A stretch of DNA of 64,000 nucleotides from Fidelibacterota bacterium (GCA_018657495.1 JABHXA010000012.1:1-64000); one strand, 5' to 3'. Shown: positions 8,542-18,191, numbered from the stretch's first letter. The notes: generated by a model not told the origin, from the letters alone. Numbers and translations are program-made.

Positions 8542-9555
8542 ATGAAAATCAGAATTATATTTGTTCTGGCGATTATCACTTTATTACTGAGCAATTGTGA
8601 CACTCAGCCTTCGAGTACATATAATTTAGATGAACTGGATGCAAGTTTGGTGCGATTGATTGAGGATGATGATTATTTAAGTATTAATCCAATGACAGAG
8701 GATGAGTCGTTTGAAGAGTTGCTTGCATTTCACAATGATGGGCGTCATTCATTCCTAAATAGAGAGGTATATGAATATCGGATAAAATGGAGGAGATTTA
8801 TCGAAAATATAAGTAGTTTAATATTAATCGAATCACATGAGACGGATTCAGACACCATCTATGCCAGTATTGATAAAATCATTTCGGGATATTTGAGAAT
8901 CATAAATCTTGACACGGTTATTATCGATTCAAGTGTACAGTTTATATCAGTAGATACAACTGAAAAACCATTTACAATGGATTCTCAGAGAAGAGTAAGG
9001 ATTGTCAGGTTATTCGGTAGCAACGATATTTATCTGGGATGGAGAATAACAGGACGAACTCCACTAATTCTGTCATCGGAAACCCCAACGGTTGGATTTA
9101 CCGAAATCGCATTTCATGATGATCAGGAAGATGGCTTTAATTCGGTTTTTTCATTACAAATTAATGACGGATTGATGAACACTTTTTATAGAATTGGAGA
9201 ATTTCCAGTGTTTTATCCAGGGCAGTCATATAACGTAACAGCAGCCATCGTAAATTCAAATCCTGAAGCTGATTTATATCCGGATTCTGGTGAAGGGGTT
9301 TATATGCATAAAATATTCCGCAACCATCATATTTTTAGAAAATCACTTTTTGATGATGGTCTTCCAGATCACTCAGGAGATATCACTGAAAACGATAATC
9401 TATTTACCAGATATTTTCAAGTCCGAGAACTAGGAATCGATGACAACGTAAAAAGAAATATCACATTTGAGATTGTAGATTATGAGACTTTATTAAATGA
9501 AGATGGTAACTATCATTCATTTATAATTGGATTCCCGTTTTTTATTTCCCCATAA
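8542..9555 (+). CDS. Lipoprotein of unknown function
   Basis: A 337-residue predicted lipoprotein: a signal sequence with lipobox LLSNC at about residue 19 is followed by an acidic linker. The rest has an all-beta look in its second half (residues 140-337), suggesting one or two immunoglobulin-like domains. I do not recognise the family. It is the fourth gene of the ECF sigma operon, 14 bases after the Spy-like gene, and has an AGAGG ribosome site. It may be an envelope target or sensor of that regulon. Confidence 0.7.
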   Translation: MKIRIIFVLAIITLLLSNCDTQPSSTYNLDELDASLVRLIEDDDYLSINPMTEDESFEELLAFHNDGRHSFLNREVYEYRIKWRRFIENISSLILIESHETDSDTIYASIDKIISGYLRIINLDTVIIDSSVQFISVDTTEKPFTMDSQRRVRIVRLFGSNDIYLGWRITGRTPLILSSETPTVGFTEIAFHDDQEDGFNSVFSLQINDGLMNTFYRIGEFPVFYPGQSYNVTAAIVNSNPEADLYPDSGEGVYMHKIFRNHHIFRKSLFDDGLPDHSGDITENDNLFTRYFQVRELGIDDNVKRNITFEIVDYETLLNEDGNYHSFIIGFPFFISP

Positions 9556-9945
9556 AAATTAATTTCCAGCCCAACTTCAATTCCTTGTGCGTAATTCATT
9601 TTCAATTAGCACGGGGAATTGTCTATTTTTACCTGCCTTAATTGAAGAATATTTATCAAATTTAAATTAGTCGATCATTATGTAATAATCTTTCGGAATT
9701 GAATTTTCTGGATAAATAATTCTTGCCGTAGCAATAAATTGGAATGTCAGCGTAATATTTACTCAAATTATTTGTTAAAAGAAAAAATGAAAATTTTGAA
9801 TATCTTACATTTGGAATTAATAGTTAGCAAATGATAATGATCATCAAAATATTATTTAAGTTATCTCATGAGATTATTATGAATCGAGCATTAAATATAG
9901 CAATTAACAAATTCGCCTTCGAAAAAAATATTCCGCCTTATATCA
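9556..9945. other. Intergenic region of about 390 bases
   Basis: No clear gene or terminator is visible. A 41-codon frame at 9831-9956 runs into the folB start but has no ribosome site or family likeness, so I do not call it. The region must hold the promoter of the folB operon; I cannot place it with confidence. Confidence 0.5.
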
Positions 9946-10311
9946 ATGCTAATTAATCTTAAAAATATTATATTATTTGGCTACCATGGTTGTCTTTCTG
10001 AAGAAAAGAAACTGGGTCAAAAATATGAATTAGATGTCCAACTGAAAATTAAAAATGACGTGGATCTCAAGTTTGATGATATTTCAAAAACTGTAGATTA
10101 TATCATTGTTTATAATTTAGTAAAAGAAATTTTCCAAAAGAAAAGTTACAATCTTATCGAGACAGCAGCAATGGTTCTGTCTGATACATTGCTGGAGAGA
10201 TTGGATATAGTTGAAGAAGTTACAATTAGAATACGGAAACCTCATGCTCCAATCGAAGGACATTTTAGTGAAATTGAAGTTGAAATTACCAGGATTAAAA
10301 ATAATGAATGA
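9946..10311 (+). CDS. folB: Dihydroneopterin aldolase
   Basis: Converts 7,8-dihydroneopterin to 6-hydroxymethyl-dihydropterin and glycolaldehyde in folate synthesis. The 121-residue protein has the family start (LKNIILFGYHGCLSEEKKLGQ), the substrate-binding VDYIIVYNLV segment, the conserved glutamate in NLIETAA, and the catalytic lysine in IRIRKPHAPIEG. It overlaps folK by 8 bases, placing two consecutive folate steps in one transcript. Confidence 0.93.
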   Translation: MLINLKNIILFGYHGCLSEEKKLGQKYELDVQLKIKNDVDLKFDDISKTVDYIIVYNLVKEIFQKKSYNLIETAAMVLSDTLLERLDIVEEVTIRIRKPHAPIEGHFSEIEVEITRIKNNE

Positions 10312-10810
10312 TCAAGTATTTCTCGGCCTTGGATCAAATCTTGATGATCGATTGAGTCACTTGCTATTCGGTATTGATCAGTTATCTAATGCAAAGGGTA
10401 TACAGGTAATCAATATCTCATCAGTTTATATTTCAGAACCAAAATATCTACAAGACCAGAATGATTTCCTAAATATGGTTATACACATTGAAACCGAATA
10501 CTCTGGACAGGAACTACTAAAAATTATCAAAAATATTGAATACAATGCTGGTCGTGATTTTAATATTGAAAGAAATGGTCCAAGGAAACTTGATATCGAT
10601 ATTTTATCATTCCAACACTCAACAATTAGTACAAATGAATTGCAGATACCACACCCGAGAATTGCCGAAAGAAAATTTGTTCTTATCCCCTGGTCCGAGA
10701 TATCGCCACAGTTTATACTTCCAGGGGGTGATATTACCATAGAATCATTACTGGCAGCGTGCTGTGATACTTCGACAATTAATATATATAAAGAATCGGT
10801 TGCATTTTGA
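10304..10810 (+). CDS. folK: 2-amino-4-hydroxy-6-hydroxymethyl-dihydropteridine pyrophosphokinase
   Basis: Transfers pyrophosphate from ATP to hydroxymethyl-dihydropterin, the step after folB. Motifs: FLGLGSNLDDR at the N-terminus, RNGPRKLDIDILSF (with the magnesium-binding DxD) and IPHPRIAERKFVLIPW. Starting at the ATG at 10304 gives 168 residues, the usual size, with AGGA at good distance. A longer frame back to 10211 lies inside folB and is rejected. The stop TGA overlaps the TTG start of the next gene in TTGA. Confidence 0.95.
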   Translation: MNDQVFLGLGSNLDDRLSHLLFGIDQLSNAKGIQVINISSVYISEPKYLQDQNDFLNMVIHIETEYSGQELLKIIKNIEYNAGRDFNIERNGPRKLDIDILSFQHSTISTNELQIPHPRIAERKFVLIPWSEISPQFILPGGDITIESLLAACCDTSTINIYKESVAF

Positions 10811-11448
10811 GAACCACATATCATATCGCAATAGAAGGTACAATAGGGGTCGGAAAATCAAGCCTCGCTAATATTCTTGCAGAAAAACTGGATGCAAGGG
10901 TTATACTAGAAGAGTTTGAAGAGAATCCATTTTTAAGCGAATTTTATAATGATCCTGAAAGATTTGCATTTCAGACTCAATTGTTTTTTTTATTATCTAG
11001 ATATAGACAACAGCTGGATTTGCAGCAAACAGAATTATTTTCACAAAGAATTATTTCAGATTATATGTTCGCAAAAGATAGATTATTTGCATCATTAAAC
11101 CTGGATGATAAAGAAATGTCGTTATATAATTCTGTTGCAAATTTACTCGAAAAAAATATTATCTATCCAGATCTAGTCATATTTTTACAGTCCGATACTG
11201 ACAGATTAATGGAAAATATTAAATACCGCGGGAGAGATTATGAAATGTCAATTGACTGGAATTATATCGATGCCTTGAATCAAATCTATAATGAATATTT
11301 TTTCCGCTATAATAAAAGCCCCTTGCTCATTATAAACACAAATGATTTAGATTTTGTTAATCGTAATGAAGATTTGAACGAAATTCTTGAATTTATAAGA
11401 AAACCTGTGTTGGGTACAAAATTCTATAACCCAATCAAAAGAAGATAA
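10807..11448 (+). CDS. Deoxynucleoside kinase (dNK/dGK family)
   Basis: A 213-residue P-loop kinase that phosphorylates deoxynucleosides for salvage. It has the Walker A motif EGTIGVGKSS (residues 9-18), the glutamate of LEEFEENPFL, the QTQLFFLLSRY helix, the (D/E)R-type catalytic region at ISDYMFAKDR, and a lid with KYRGRDYE. Family membership is clear, but the preferred base cannot be read from sequence. Translation starts at TTG, overlapping the folK stop by four bases. Coupling to folate genes suggests a nucleotide/one-carbon operon. Confidence 0.9.
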   Translation: MRTTYHIAIEGTIGVGKSSLANILAEKLDARVILEEFEENPFLSEFYNDPERFAFQTQLFFLLSRYRQQLDLQQTELFSQRIISDYMFAKDRLFASLNLDDKEMSLYNSVANLLEKNIIYPDLVIFLQSDTDRLMENIKYRGRDYEMSIDWNYIDALNQIYNEYFFRYNKSPLLIINTNDLDFVNRNEDLNEILEFIRKPVLGTKFYNPIKRR

Positions 11449-11449
11449 A

Positions 11450-11620
11450 TTGTTTAAGGTTATACTAATATTTCTTTTCGGATGGGTTATTTTTAAATAT
11501 CTTTCAAAAGTAACAGTCAAAAATTCAGGCATGAAAAATGAAAATGCAAAGGAATCCTCAAATAAAAAACGGACTAATTCTATGGACATTCAAGATGCTG
11601 AGTATGAGGACATGGATTGA
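11450..11620 (+). CDS. Small membrane protein, DUF4834-like
   Basis: A 56-residue protein starting at TTG one base after the kinase stop. It has one membrane helix (about residues 3-20, FKVILIFLFGWVIFKYL), a basic polar linker and an acidic tail DIQDAEYEDMD. This plan, with a terminal D-A-(E/D)-(Y/F)-E-(D/E) motif, is what I remember of the short DUF4834 proteins of Bacteroidetes. Its stop overlaps the next gene's TTG start (TTGA), so translational coupling on both sides supports it being real. Function unknown. Confidence 0.7.
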   Translation: MFKVILIFLFGWVIFKYLSKVTVKNSGMKNENAKESSNKKRTNSMDIQDAEYEDMD

Positions 11621-12651
11621 AAGCAGTTCGGATTCATGAGCATGGTAGTATTGATGTACTCATGTGGGAAGAAATTAAATCTCAAGAATGTCCGGACGAT
11701 AAAGTAAGAGTAAGAATAAAAGCAGCGGCATTAAACCATCTTGACATCTGGATACGAAAGGGATTCGATGGGATTTCATTGCCGATGCCATTGATCATGG
11801 GATCAGACGGAGCCGGAATTATTACCGAAATTGGTCGGGATGTGACAAACTTGAAAACAGGTGATGAAGTTGTTATTCAGCCAAATACGTTTTGCGGTAG
11901 CTGTCCAGCATGTCAAAGTGGGAAAGAAAATTTTTGTCAAACATACGGAATACTAGGTGAAACAGAGAACGGTACACAGGCAAATGAGATAATTCTGTAT
12001 CCAAAAAATATACATCCTAAACCAAAACATCTGTCTTTTGAAGCTGCAGCCTCGATGCAGCTTGTGTTTATTACAGCATACCAAATGTTAGTTCGTAGAG
12101 CAAAATTGACAGCAGGTGAGTATGTTTTGATTTATGGAGCCACATCAGGCGTAGGATCTGCTGCCATTCAAATCGCCAAATATCTAAATTCAAAGGTAAT
12201 AACTACTGTTGGCTCAAATGATAAATTTCCTCATGCCGAAAAGATGGGAGCAGATTTCAGTGTTAACCATAATGATTCGAATTGGGTGAAAAAGGTAAAA
12301 AATATAACTGACGGAAAAGGAATCAATGTAGTTTTTGAGCATGTTGGTGCTTCAACTTGGTCCTCCAGTTTAAGACTATTAGCAAGAGGTGGTAGAATTG
12401 TCACATGTGGTGCAACAACAGGTCACAAAGTAAATATTGACCTCAGGCATTTGTTTATGAAACAGCAAAGCATATTGGGATCTACCATGAGTGATATTAA
12501 CACGTTTAATACTGTGATGAAGCTTATAGATCAAAAAGTATTTTTCCCTTTTATAGATAAAATATTCCCATTTGAAAACATTAGGGATGCCCATACGAGG
12601 ATTGAAGACAGATGTCAATATGGAAAAATTGTACTAAGTGATAACGGTTGA
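11617..12651 (+). CDS. Zinc-type medium-chain dehydrogenase/reductase
   Basis: An oxidoreductase of the alcohol dehydrogenase/quinone reductase superfamily. The N-terminal GroES-like domain keeps the four structural-zinc cysteines (CGSCPACQSGKENFC, near residues 93-107). The usual catalytic-zinc ligands are not all present: NHLDIW replaces the first cysteine and GSDGAG replaces GHE. The Rossmann domain has YGATSGVGSAAIQIAK (near 170-185). This mix resembles the zinc-binding quinone-oxidoreductase-like group, so NAD(P)H-dependent reduction of an unsaturated carbonyl is a reasonable guess. Length 344 residues; TTG start overlapping the previous stop. Confidence 0.88.
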   Translation: MKAVRIHEHGSIDVLMWEEIKSQECPDDKVRVRIKAAALNHLDIWIRKGFDGISLPMPLIMGSDGAGIITEIGRDVTNLKTGDEVVIQPNTFCGSCPACQSGKENFCQTYGILGETENGTQANEIILYPKNIHPKPKHLSFEAAASMQLVFITAYQMLVRRAKLTAGEYVLIYGATSGVGSAAIQIAKYLNSKVITTVGSNDKFPHAEKMGADFSVNHNDSNWVKKVKNITDGKGINVVFEHVGASTWSSSLRLLARGGRIVTCGATTGHKVNIDLRHLFMKQQSILGSTMSDINTFNTVMKLIDQKVFFPFIDKIFPFENIRDAHTRIEDRCQYGKIVLSDNG

Positions 12652-12867
12652 ATTAAGAATTTTAAATTATTTAAGCCATATACATATTTACATATTCAAT
12701 AGAAGAAAGAACCGAGAGGAAAGGGTCTAACTGATATCCCTGAATTTAGTGTGGATCTTAATCTAAACAAACAAAGAAAGTTTTTAGATAATGTGGAAAA
12801 AATATGATGAGAATTATATAGGGTATGCCAAGGTCAAGGCCATTGTAAATAAGGAAAATCTAATTAT
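12652..12867. other. Short intergenic region with a possible decayed reading frame
   Basis: From about 12700 a frame reads LTDIPEFSVDLNLNKQRKF and stops just after an A-run at 12797-12802. Removing one A would join it to KYDENYIGYAKVKAIVNKEN, giving a longer protein-like stretch. There is no start codon or ribosome site, so this is at most a gene remnant. Confidence 0.3.
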
Positions 12868-13398
12868 ATGAAAAAAATATTCATTTTGATATTATTAATA
12901 GGTATAGCTGTATCGCAAATTATAGATAATCATGGCATATCATTCAGGAGATCAACTAAAGGGACTGAAATTGTCTATGCTCCACTAATGTATTATAATG
13001 GCGCTAATAAACTGACTGCAAGAATTGGCTTCCATCTTGAAGATTCCAAATCGTCCTTTGCGTATAATCAGGGAGGAGAAATTGTCGAAATTTCTACAAA
13101 ACAATCCACGTATATTCCTATATCTCTTGATTATAGCAGAACATTATTTCACGATTCAATGGATGGTAGCTTTAGACCAATGGTTTGTGCGGAATTAGGG
13201 ATCATAACCGGAACTGGTAGAATTGGTGATACCTTTAAACATAAATATTCATTTAGTCAATTTTTGTCGATCGGGGCTGGCGCAGAATTTAATTTTAATC
13301 GACAGAAATATCAAATTTCAGTTCGCTACTATTCTGTACCTTCAACTGTTGATATCGAAGGTAATGTACTTTTGGATTTCACATATTATTGGGATTAG
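12868..13398 (+). CDS. Outer-membrane-type beta protein of unknown function
   Basis: 176 residues with a clear signal peptide (residues 1-16, cut near AVSQ) and then alternating polar/hydrophobic strands ending in an aromatic residue pair (LLDFTYYWD). This is the look of a small beta-barrel outer-membrane protein; about eight strands are plausible. No specific family is recognised. A short gap to the HIT gene suggests one transcript, with no evident functional link. Confidence 0.65.
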   Translation: MKKIFILILLIGIAVSQIIDNHGISFRRSTKGTEIVYAPLMYYNGANKLTARIGFHLEDSKSSFAYNQGGEIVEISTKQSTYIPISLDYSRTLFHDSMDGSFRPMVCAELGIITGTGRIGDTFKHKYSFSQFLSIGAGAEFNFNRQKYQISVRYYSVPSTVDIEGNVLLDFTYYWD

Positions 13399-13410
13399 CA
13401 AGAGGTGACA

Positions 13411-13755
13411 ATGAATGACTGTCTATTTTGTAAAATAATTGAGAAAATAATTCCTGCAGATATTGTTGCAGAGAATGAGAATGTATTGGCATTCAAGGAT
13501 ATTGATTCTAAAGCTCCTACGCATATTCTAATAATACCAAAAAATCATATTGAAAGTACACTGGAATTAACCGGGGACAATATTAATATTCTTGGTGAAA
13601 TGGGACTAATGGCGAATAATATTGCAAAAACTGAAGGTATTGATGAAGCAGGTTACCGCTGGGTAATTAATACTGGAATTAACGGAGGTCAATCCGTTTA
13701 CCATATTCATCTTCATTTATTAGGTGGTCGGAGATTAGGCTGGCCACCGGGATAG
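13411..13755 (+). CDS. hinT: HIT-family nucleotide hydrolase (HinT-like)
   Basis: A 114-residue protein of the histidine-triad family that hydrolyses nucleoside phosphoramidates and aminoacyl adenylates. The N-terminal CLFCKII carries zinc-type cysteines, and the active site HIHLHLLGGR is near residues 99-108. AGAGG at 13401-13405 sits correctly before the ATG at 13411; the GTG at 13405 is part of that ribosome site and is rejected as start. Confidence 0.93.
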   Translation: MNDCLFCKIIEKIIPADIVAENENVLAFKDIDSKAPTHILIIPKNHIESTLELTGDNINILGEMGLMANNIAKTEGIDEAGYRWVINTGINGGQSVYHIHLHLLGGRRLGWPPG

Positions 13756-13833
13756 TAGAAATATTCACTTTATCAAAAAAAAGTTAAGCTGATATTGTTA
13801 ACAATACTGGTAAGATAAATTTAATAAATTAAA

Positions 13834-16800
13834 ATGTACATATCGAAATTATATATACACGGCTTCAAATCCTTCTTAAATAAAACTAATTTGAAATTTG
13901 GTGAGGGTATTACTACGGTCATTGGACCTAATGGATGTGGTAAAACAAATATTGTAGATGCAATTCGTTGGATATTAGGCGAACAGAAACAGTCTGTATT
14001 AAGATCCACCAGAATGGAAGATATAATATTTAATGGAACTAAGAATCATAAACCATTGGGATTTTGTGAAGTATCATTAACCATTCATAATAATCGTGGT
14101 GTGCTCCCAATTGAATATGATGAAGTAGAGGTGACACGAAGAGTTTATAGAAGTGGTGAAAGCGAATATTTATTAAATAAAGCACCATGCAGACTTAAAG
14201 ACATTACCGAACTATTTATTGATACAGGTATGGGGGCACATGCATATTCGGTGATGGAATTAAAAATGGTTGATACTATATTATCTTACAACCCTGCTGA
14301 TCGACGAAGCATGTTTGAAGAAGCAGCCGGGGTAAAGTATTACAAGAAGCAGCGAAGATCAACTTTCCGTCAACTTGAAACGACCCTAAACGATTTAGCC
14401 AGAGTTAAAGACATACTGACTGAAGTAAATGATAAGGTTCGCAGCCTGGGATTACAGTTAAAAAGATTTGAGCGTCATAAAAAATTAGCGCTAAAACTGA
14501 AATCCTCTGAAATTCTGCTTGCACAAATTCAAACACAGATTTTGAACGAAGCAGAGCTACCAATAAATCAAAAATTAAATGATGTTAGAAATAGACATTT
14601 GACTCTTTCTGGCCAGCTTACCCTTGATGAATCACTTATCTCTCAAAATAAGAAACGATTTGAAGATCAGAAATTAATTCTTGAGAATATGAATAGGCAA
14701 ATATCAGAAACAGATCATGAATTGAGATCGCTTAATGATAAAATACTTGTTTGGACCGAACAAAAGAAATCAACTGAGTCTCGAATTCTTCAAATAACAG
14801 ATGAAAAAATATTAAATGAGGACAGAAAGAATTCTTTAATCTCCCAGATCCATGATATTCAAAATACCATGAAGAATTTGCAACCGCAAATGGATGAATA
14901 TAAAAACAATTATGACAATTTAACTTCTGAGTTGCAGATTATAAATGATAATTTAAAATCACATGATCAGACACAAAATAAAATTAAGTTTCAATTAGAT
15001 AAAAACACCCGGTCTCTTTATAACTCCCAGGCTGAATTAAATCAAGTGAAAAGCAATTTATCAATAAACTCGGATCACATGAATCAGCAACATATTTTGA
15101 AGGAAGAATCTATCGATTTACTCGGTAAGCTGCAATTTGAACTTGAAGAAATATCAGGCAAAATAAAGAAACAGGAGAAAATAAACTCAACACTATCACT
15201 TGAATTGGAATCCCGTGAAGAGAAAAGATCACTTTATGAAGATGAATTATTTTCGAAAAAAGAAAAATTACTGCAGTGCGATGTTGATCTAAAAAATGAA
15301 AATAATCGCCTCCAATTTTTCAAAGAGTTAATATTGAAAAATGAAGGTATATCAGATGGAGCAAAATATGTGCTTTCAAATAAAAATAAATTTGATGGCG
15401 TAATCGGAACTGTTTCTGATATTATTTCAGTAGATGAAAAATATAGGAAAGTAATTGAAATCGGGTTGGGAAGCACATCAGAATATGTTATAATTGATAC
15501 ATATAAAAATGCTATTAATATTGTAAACTTTATTAGAGAGCAAGGAAACCTATCAATAAACATCATACCCCTGGATAGGATACCCTATCTGGAACAGACT
15601 AAATCAAATAATAATATTCAATCTGCAATCACTAAAATAGGATGTGATGGCAAATATAAACCATTAATGTCTTTCCTCTTGAAGGACCTGATAATAATTG
15701 AATCAGAAGCTCAAATCGTATCAAGTAGAAAAACTTTTGGCAGTCATACCAATTTTGTCACACTTGCCGGTGAATATTTTGGATCAAATAACACAATTAA
15801 AATAATATCTCAGAAGAAGGGATCAACTCTTGGAAGACAGAATCAAATTTCTGAAATAGAGAGAAATATTATTAGTTTAGAAAAATCCAATAGCCATATT
15901 GCTCAACAAATTAAAAAAACCGAGAGCAATGCAAACAAATTAATAAAATATATTGATCAGAGTTTAGCATCTCTGGATGTACAAATTAAATCTCTTCAGT
16001 CTCTTGAATCTCAGAGGAATAATATCTCATATGATATAAATCATAATGTTAAATCTATTAAGAAGATTGATGAAGAGATATTAGCTACAATCAACAAAAA
16101 TGAAGAATTGATTTCTAATCATTCCAGTTTGACCAAAACAACAGATTCATTAAAGATTCAAAATGTAGATATCCAAAAGGAACTGAATCAAAAAGAGTCA
16201 GCATTGAATTCATTAAGGATAAACCAAAATAATGTTCAGCAAACTGTTCAAGATGCCTGGGTAAAACTTATAGAAATCAAAAAAGAATGCGAAGGATACG
16301 AATATAGAATAAAGTCATCGACGCAGCAGCAGACTGATTTAGATAATCAGTCGCAGCGGATTAATAAAGAAGTTAAAGAATGCAAGTTTTCTATTACTAA
16401 ATTGACATCAGATCTGGAAAATGCTGATAAAAATAAAAACGAAACAAATATTCTAAAAAACGAACAATTAGATAATAAAATTGTGATTGAATCAGATTAC
16501 AACAAATTCTATGAGGAAATGGAAGGCCTTCAAGAAGGAATTCGTGATCAGCAGAAAGTGAAGGAAAGAAATATTTTCGAAATTCAGGAATATGAGATAA
16601 AACTCGCTGAAATCCAAAAAGAGAAACAATTAATTGAGCAAAGAATCCGAGATAAACATGATAGTGATATACCTGTAGAGGTATTGATCCTCGAGGAGTT
16701 AAATGAATCGGAACTTCGGGATTCTATAGATACCATTGACAGATCAATCCAAAGAATTGGTCCTGTAAATATGGCTGTATCTGAAGAATTTGATCAGGAA

Positions 16801-17382
16801 ACAGGAAGATTAGAATTTCTTACTGTTCAGCATGACGATCTTGTTGAATCTGAAATCACCTTGAAAGAAACCATCAGTAAAATTGATGAAGAAGTCAAAA
16901 CGAAATTTTTAAAAGTATTTGAAGAGATCAGAGTTAACTTCAATAAAACTTACGCTATGTTTTTTGAGGGTGGGACTGCAGATATTCGCTTGATTGGTGA
17001 TGAGGATCCCCTTGAATCGGATATTGTCATTACAGCAAAACCACCGGGGAAAAGGACTCAAACAATCAGGATGCTATCAGCTGGTGAAAAATCACTCACT
17101 GCTATTGCTCTGCTATTTGCTATCTATTTAGTAAAACCGAGCCCATTTTGCATACTTGATGAGGTAGATGCTCCCCTCGATGATACAAATATTGGCAAAT
17201 TTACAAAAGTATTAAAAGAGTTTTCAAAAAACACACAATTCATTATTGTCACCCACAACAAACTCACAATGGATAAATCAGATTATTTGTATGGTGTCAC
17301 GCAGGAAGAAGATGGTGTATCATCAATTGTATCTGTTAAGTTTTCCTCGACTGACAAAAGTTCTCAAATTTCTTTAACCTAA
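13834..17382 (+). CDS. smc: Chromosome segregation protein SMC
   Basis: The ATPase of bacterial condensin, which organises and separates chromosomes. At 1182 residues it has the full plan: Walker A GPNGCGKTN at 31-39, a long coiled coil, the hinge at about 515-640 (GVIGTVSDIISV...), a second coiled coil, the ABC signature LSAGEKSL near 1081 and Walker B CILDEVDAPLDD near 1106. The D-loop and switch histidine (IIVTHNK) follow. The kleisin partners ScpA and ScpB are not in the window. comF follows 8 bases after the stop. Confidence 0.97.
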   Translation: MYISKLYIHGFKSFLNKTNLKFGEGITTVIGPNGCGKTNIVDAIRWILGEQKQSVLRSTRMEDIIFNGTKNHKPLGFCEVSLTIHNNRGVLPIEYDEVEVTRRVYRSGESEYLLNKAPCRLKDITELFIDTGMGAHAYSVMELKMVDTILSYNPADRRSMFEEAAGVKYYKKQRRSTFRQLETTLNDLARVKDILTEVNDKVRSLGLQLKRFERHKKLALKLKSSEILLAQIQTQILNEAELPINQKLNDVRNRHLTLSGQLTLDESLISQNKKRFEDQKLILENMNRQISETDHELRSLNDKILVWTEQKKSTESRILQITDEKILNEDRKNSLISQIHDIQNTMKNLQPQMDEYKNNYDNLTSELQIINDNLKSHDQTQNKIKFQLDKNTRSLYNSQAELNQVKSNLSINSDHMNQQHILKEESIDLLGKLQFELEEISGKIKKQEKINSTLSLELESREEKRSLYEDELFSKKEKLLQCDVDLKNENNRLQFFKELILKNEGISDGAKYVLSNKNKFDGVIGTVSDIISVDEKYRKVIEIGLGSTSEYVIIDTYKNAINIVNFIREQGNLSINIIPLDRIPYLEQTKSNNNIQSAITKIGCDGKYKPLMSFLLKDLIIIESEAQIVSSRKTFGSHTNFVTLAGEYFGSNNTIKIISQKKGSTLGRQNQISEIERNIISLEKSNSHIAQQIKKTESNANKLIKYIDQSLASLDVQIKSLQSLESQRNNISYDINHNVKSIKKIDEEILATINKNEELISNHSSLTKTTDSLKIQNVDIQKELNQKESALNSLRINQNNVQQTVQDAWVKLIEIKKECEGYEYRIKSSTQQQTDLDNQSQRINKEVKECKFSITKLTSDLENADKNKNETNILKNEQLDNKIVIESDYNKFYEEMEGLQEGIRDQQKVKERNIFEIQEYEIKLAEIQKEKQLIEQRIRDKHDSDIPVEVLILEELNESELRDSIDTIDRSIQRIGPVNMAVSEEFDQETGRLEFLTVQHDDLVESEITLKETISKIDEEVKTKFLKVFEEIRVNFNKTYAMFFEGGTADIRLIGDEDPLESDIVITAKPPGKRTQTIRMLSAGEKSLTAIALLFAIYLVKPSPFCILDEVDAPLDDTNIGKFTKVLKEFSKNTQFIIVTHNKLTMDKSDYLYGVTQEEDGVSSIVSVKFSSTDKSSQISLT

Positions 17383-17390
17383 TACATAAA

Positions 17391-18092
17391 ATGACGTTTT
17401 CCATTGGCACAATGATGCAAAACTCTCTTAAGGACATTGAGAATGTTATCTTTCCTCAGATTTGCCGATACTGTGATACTAATTTGAAGCAAAAGGAAAT
17501 CTACATCTGTTATGAATGTATTTCCAATGTACCTCATACAGAAATGGGCGATTGGCGCAATATTGTCACAAGTAGCGAACATATCGATTTTGCTATCTCA
17601 GCATTTTGGTACGATGATTTACTCAATGACTGCGTACATAAATCCAAATATAACGGATATCAGAAGTTACTGAGAATTATCTCGAAGTATGCGGCTGAAA
17701 TAATCCAAAACGATCTCATTCCACTCAATATAGATTTGCTTATTCCAGTGCCGTTGCATTCCACTCGGAAACGGGAACGCGGTTTTAATCAAGCCCAAAT
17801 TATCAGTGAATCATTTTCCAATTATTATAAAATTCCGTCTGATTCCAAAATATTAAAAAGAAATTCATGGACAGATTCGCAGACATCTATGAATATATCA
17901 GAGCGGAAGGAAAACATCTCAAATGTTTTCAAGCTCCATAACAAACCTGAGAAACATACGATAGCCGTCATTGATGATGTCCTGACTACAGGTGCAACCT
18001 CAAATGAATGCTGTAGAATCCTAAAAGAAGGTGGGGCAGAAAAAGTAGGTGTAATAACATTGGCAACACCAAAGTTAAGAAAAAACGGCTGA
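17391..18092 (+). CDS. comF: ComF family phosphoribosyltransferase-like protein
   Basis: 233 residues. The N-terminus has a zinc-binding-type pair CRYCD...CYEC (near residues 26-45) and the C-terminus the PRPP-binding loop AVIDDVLTTGAT (near 195-206), preceded by the family motif RKRERGFNQAQ. ComF proteins act in DNA uptake in naturally competent bacteria, but their reaction is not established. The start is taken at 17391; ATGs at 17412 and 17415 are also possible. It follows smc closely. Confidence 0.88.
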   Translation: MTFSIGTMMQNSLKDIENVIFPQICRYCDTNLKQKEIYICYECISNVPHTEMGDWRNIVTSSEHIDFAISAFWYDDLLNDCVHKSKYNGYQKLLRIISKYAAEIIQNDLIPLNIDLLIPVPLHSTRKRERGFNQAQIISESFSNYYKIPSDSKILKRNSWTDSQTSMNISERKENISNVFKLHNKPEKHTIAVIDDVLTTGATSNECCRILKEGGAEKVGVITLATPKLRKNG

Positions 18093-18191
18093 AAACCTTA
18101 TATACAAATAGTTATATATAATTAAATCAAAAAGCTTGTTTCCAGATCATGAATTGCTCGAAATTATATATCTTTATTTGAACCTGTTTTA

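Noticed and set aside
9831..9956. A 41-codon frame leading into folB, possible leader peptide
   Set aside because: No ribosome site, no attenuator hairpin and no unusual codon run; most likely chance.
10211..10303. Longer N-terminus for folK
   Set aside because: It lies wholly within folB, reads as poor sequence, and the family start with FLGLGSN lies just after the ATG at 10304.
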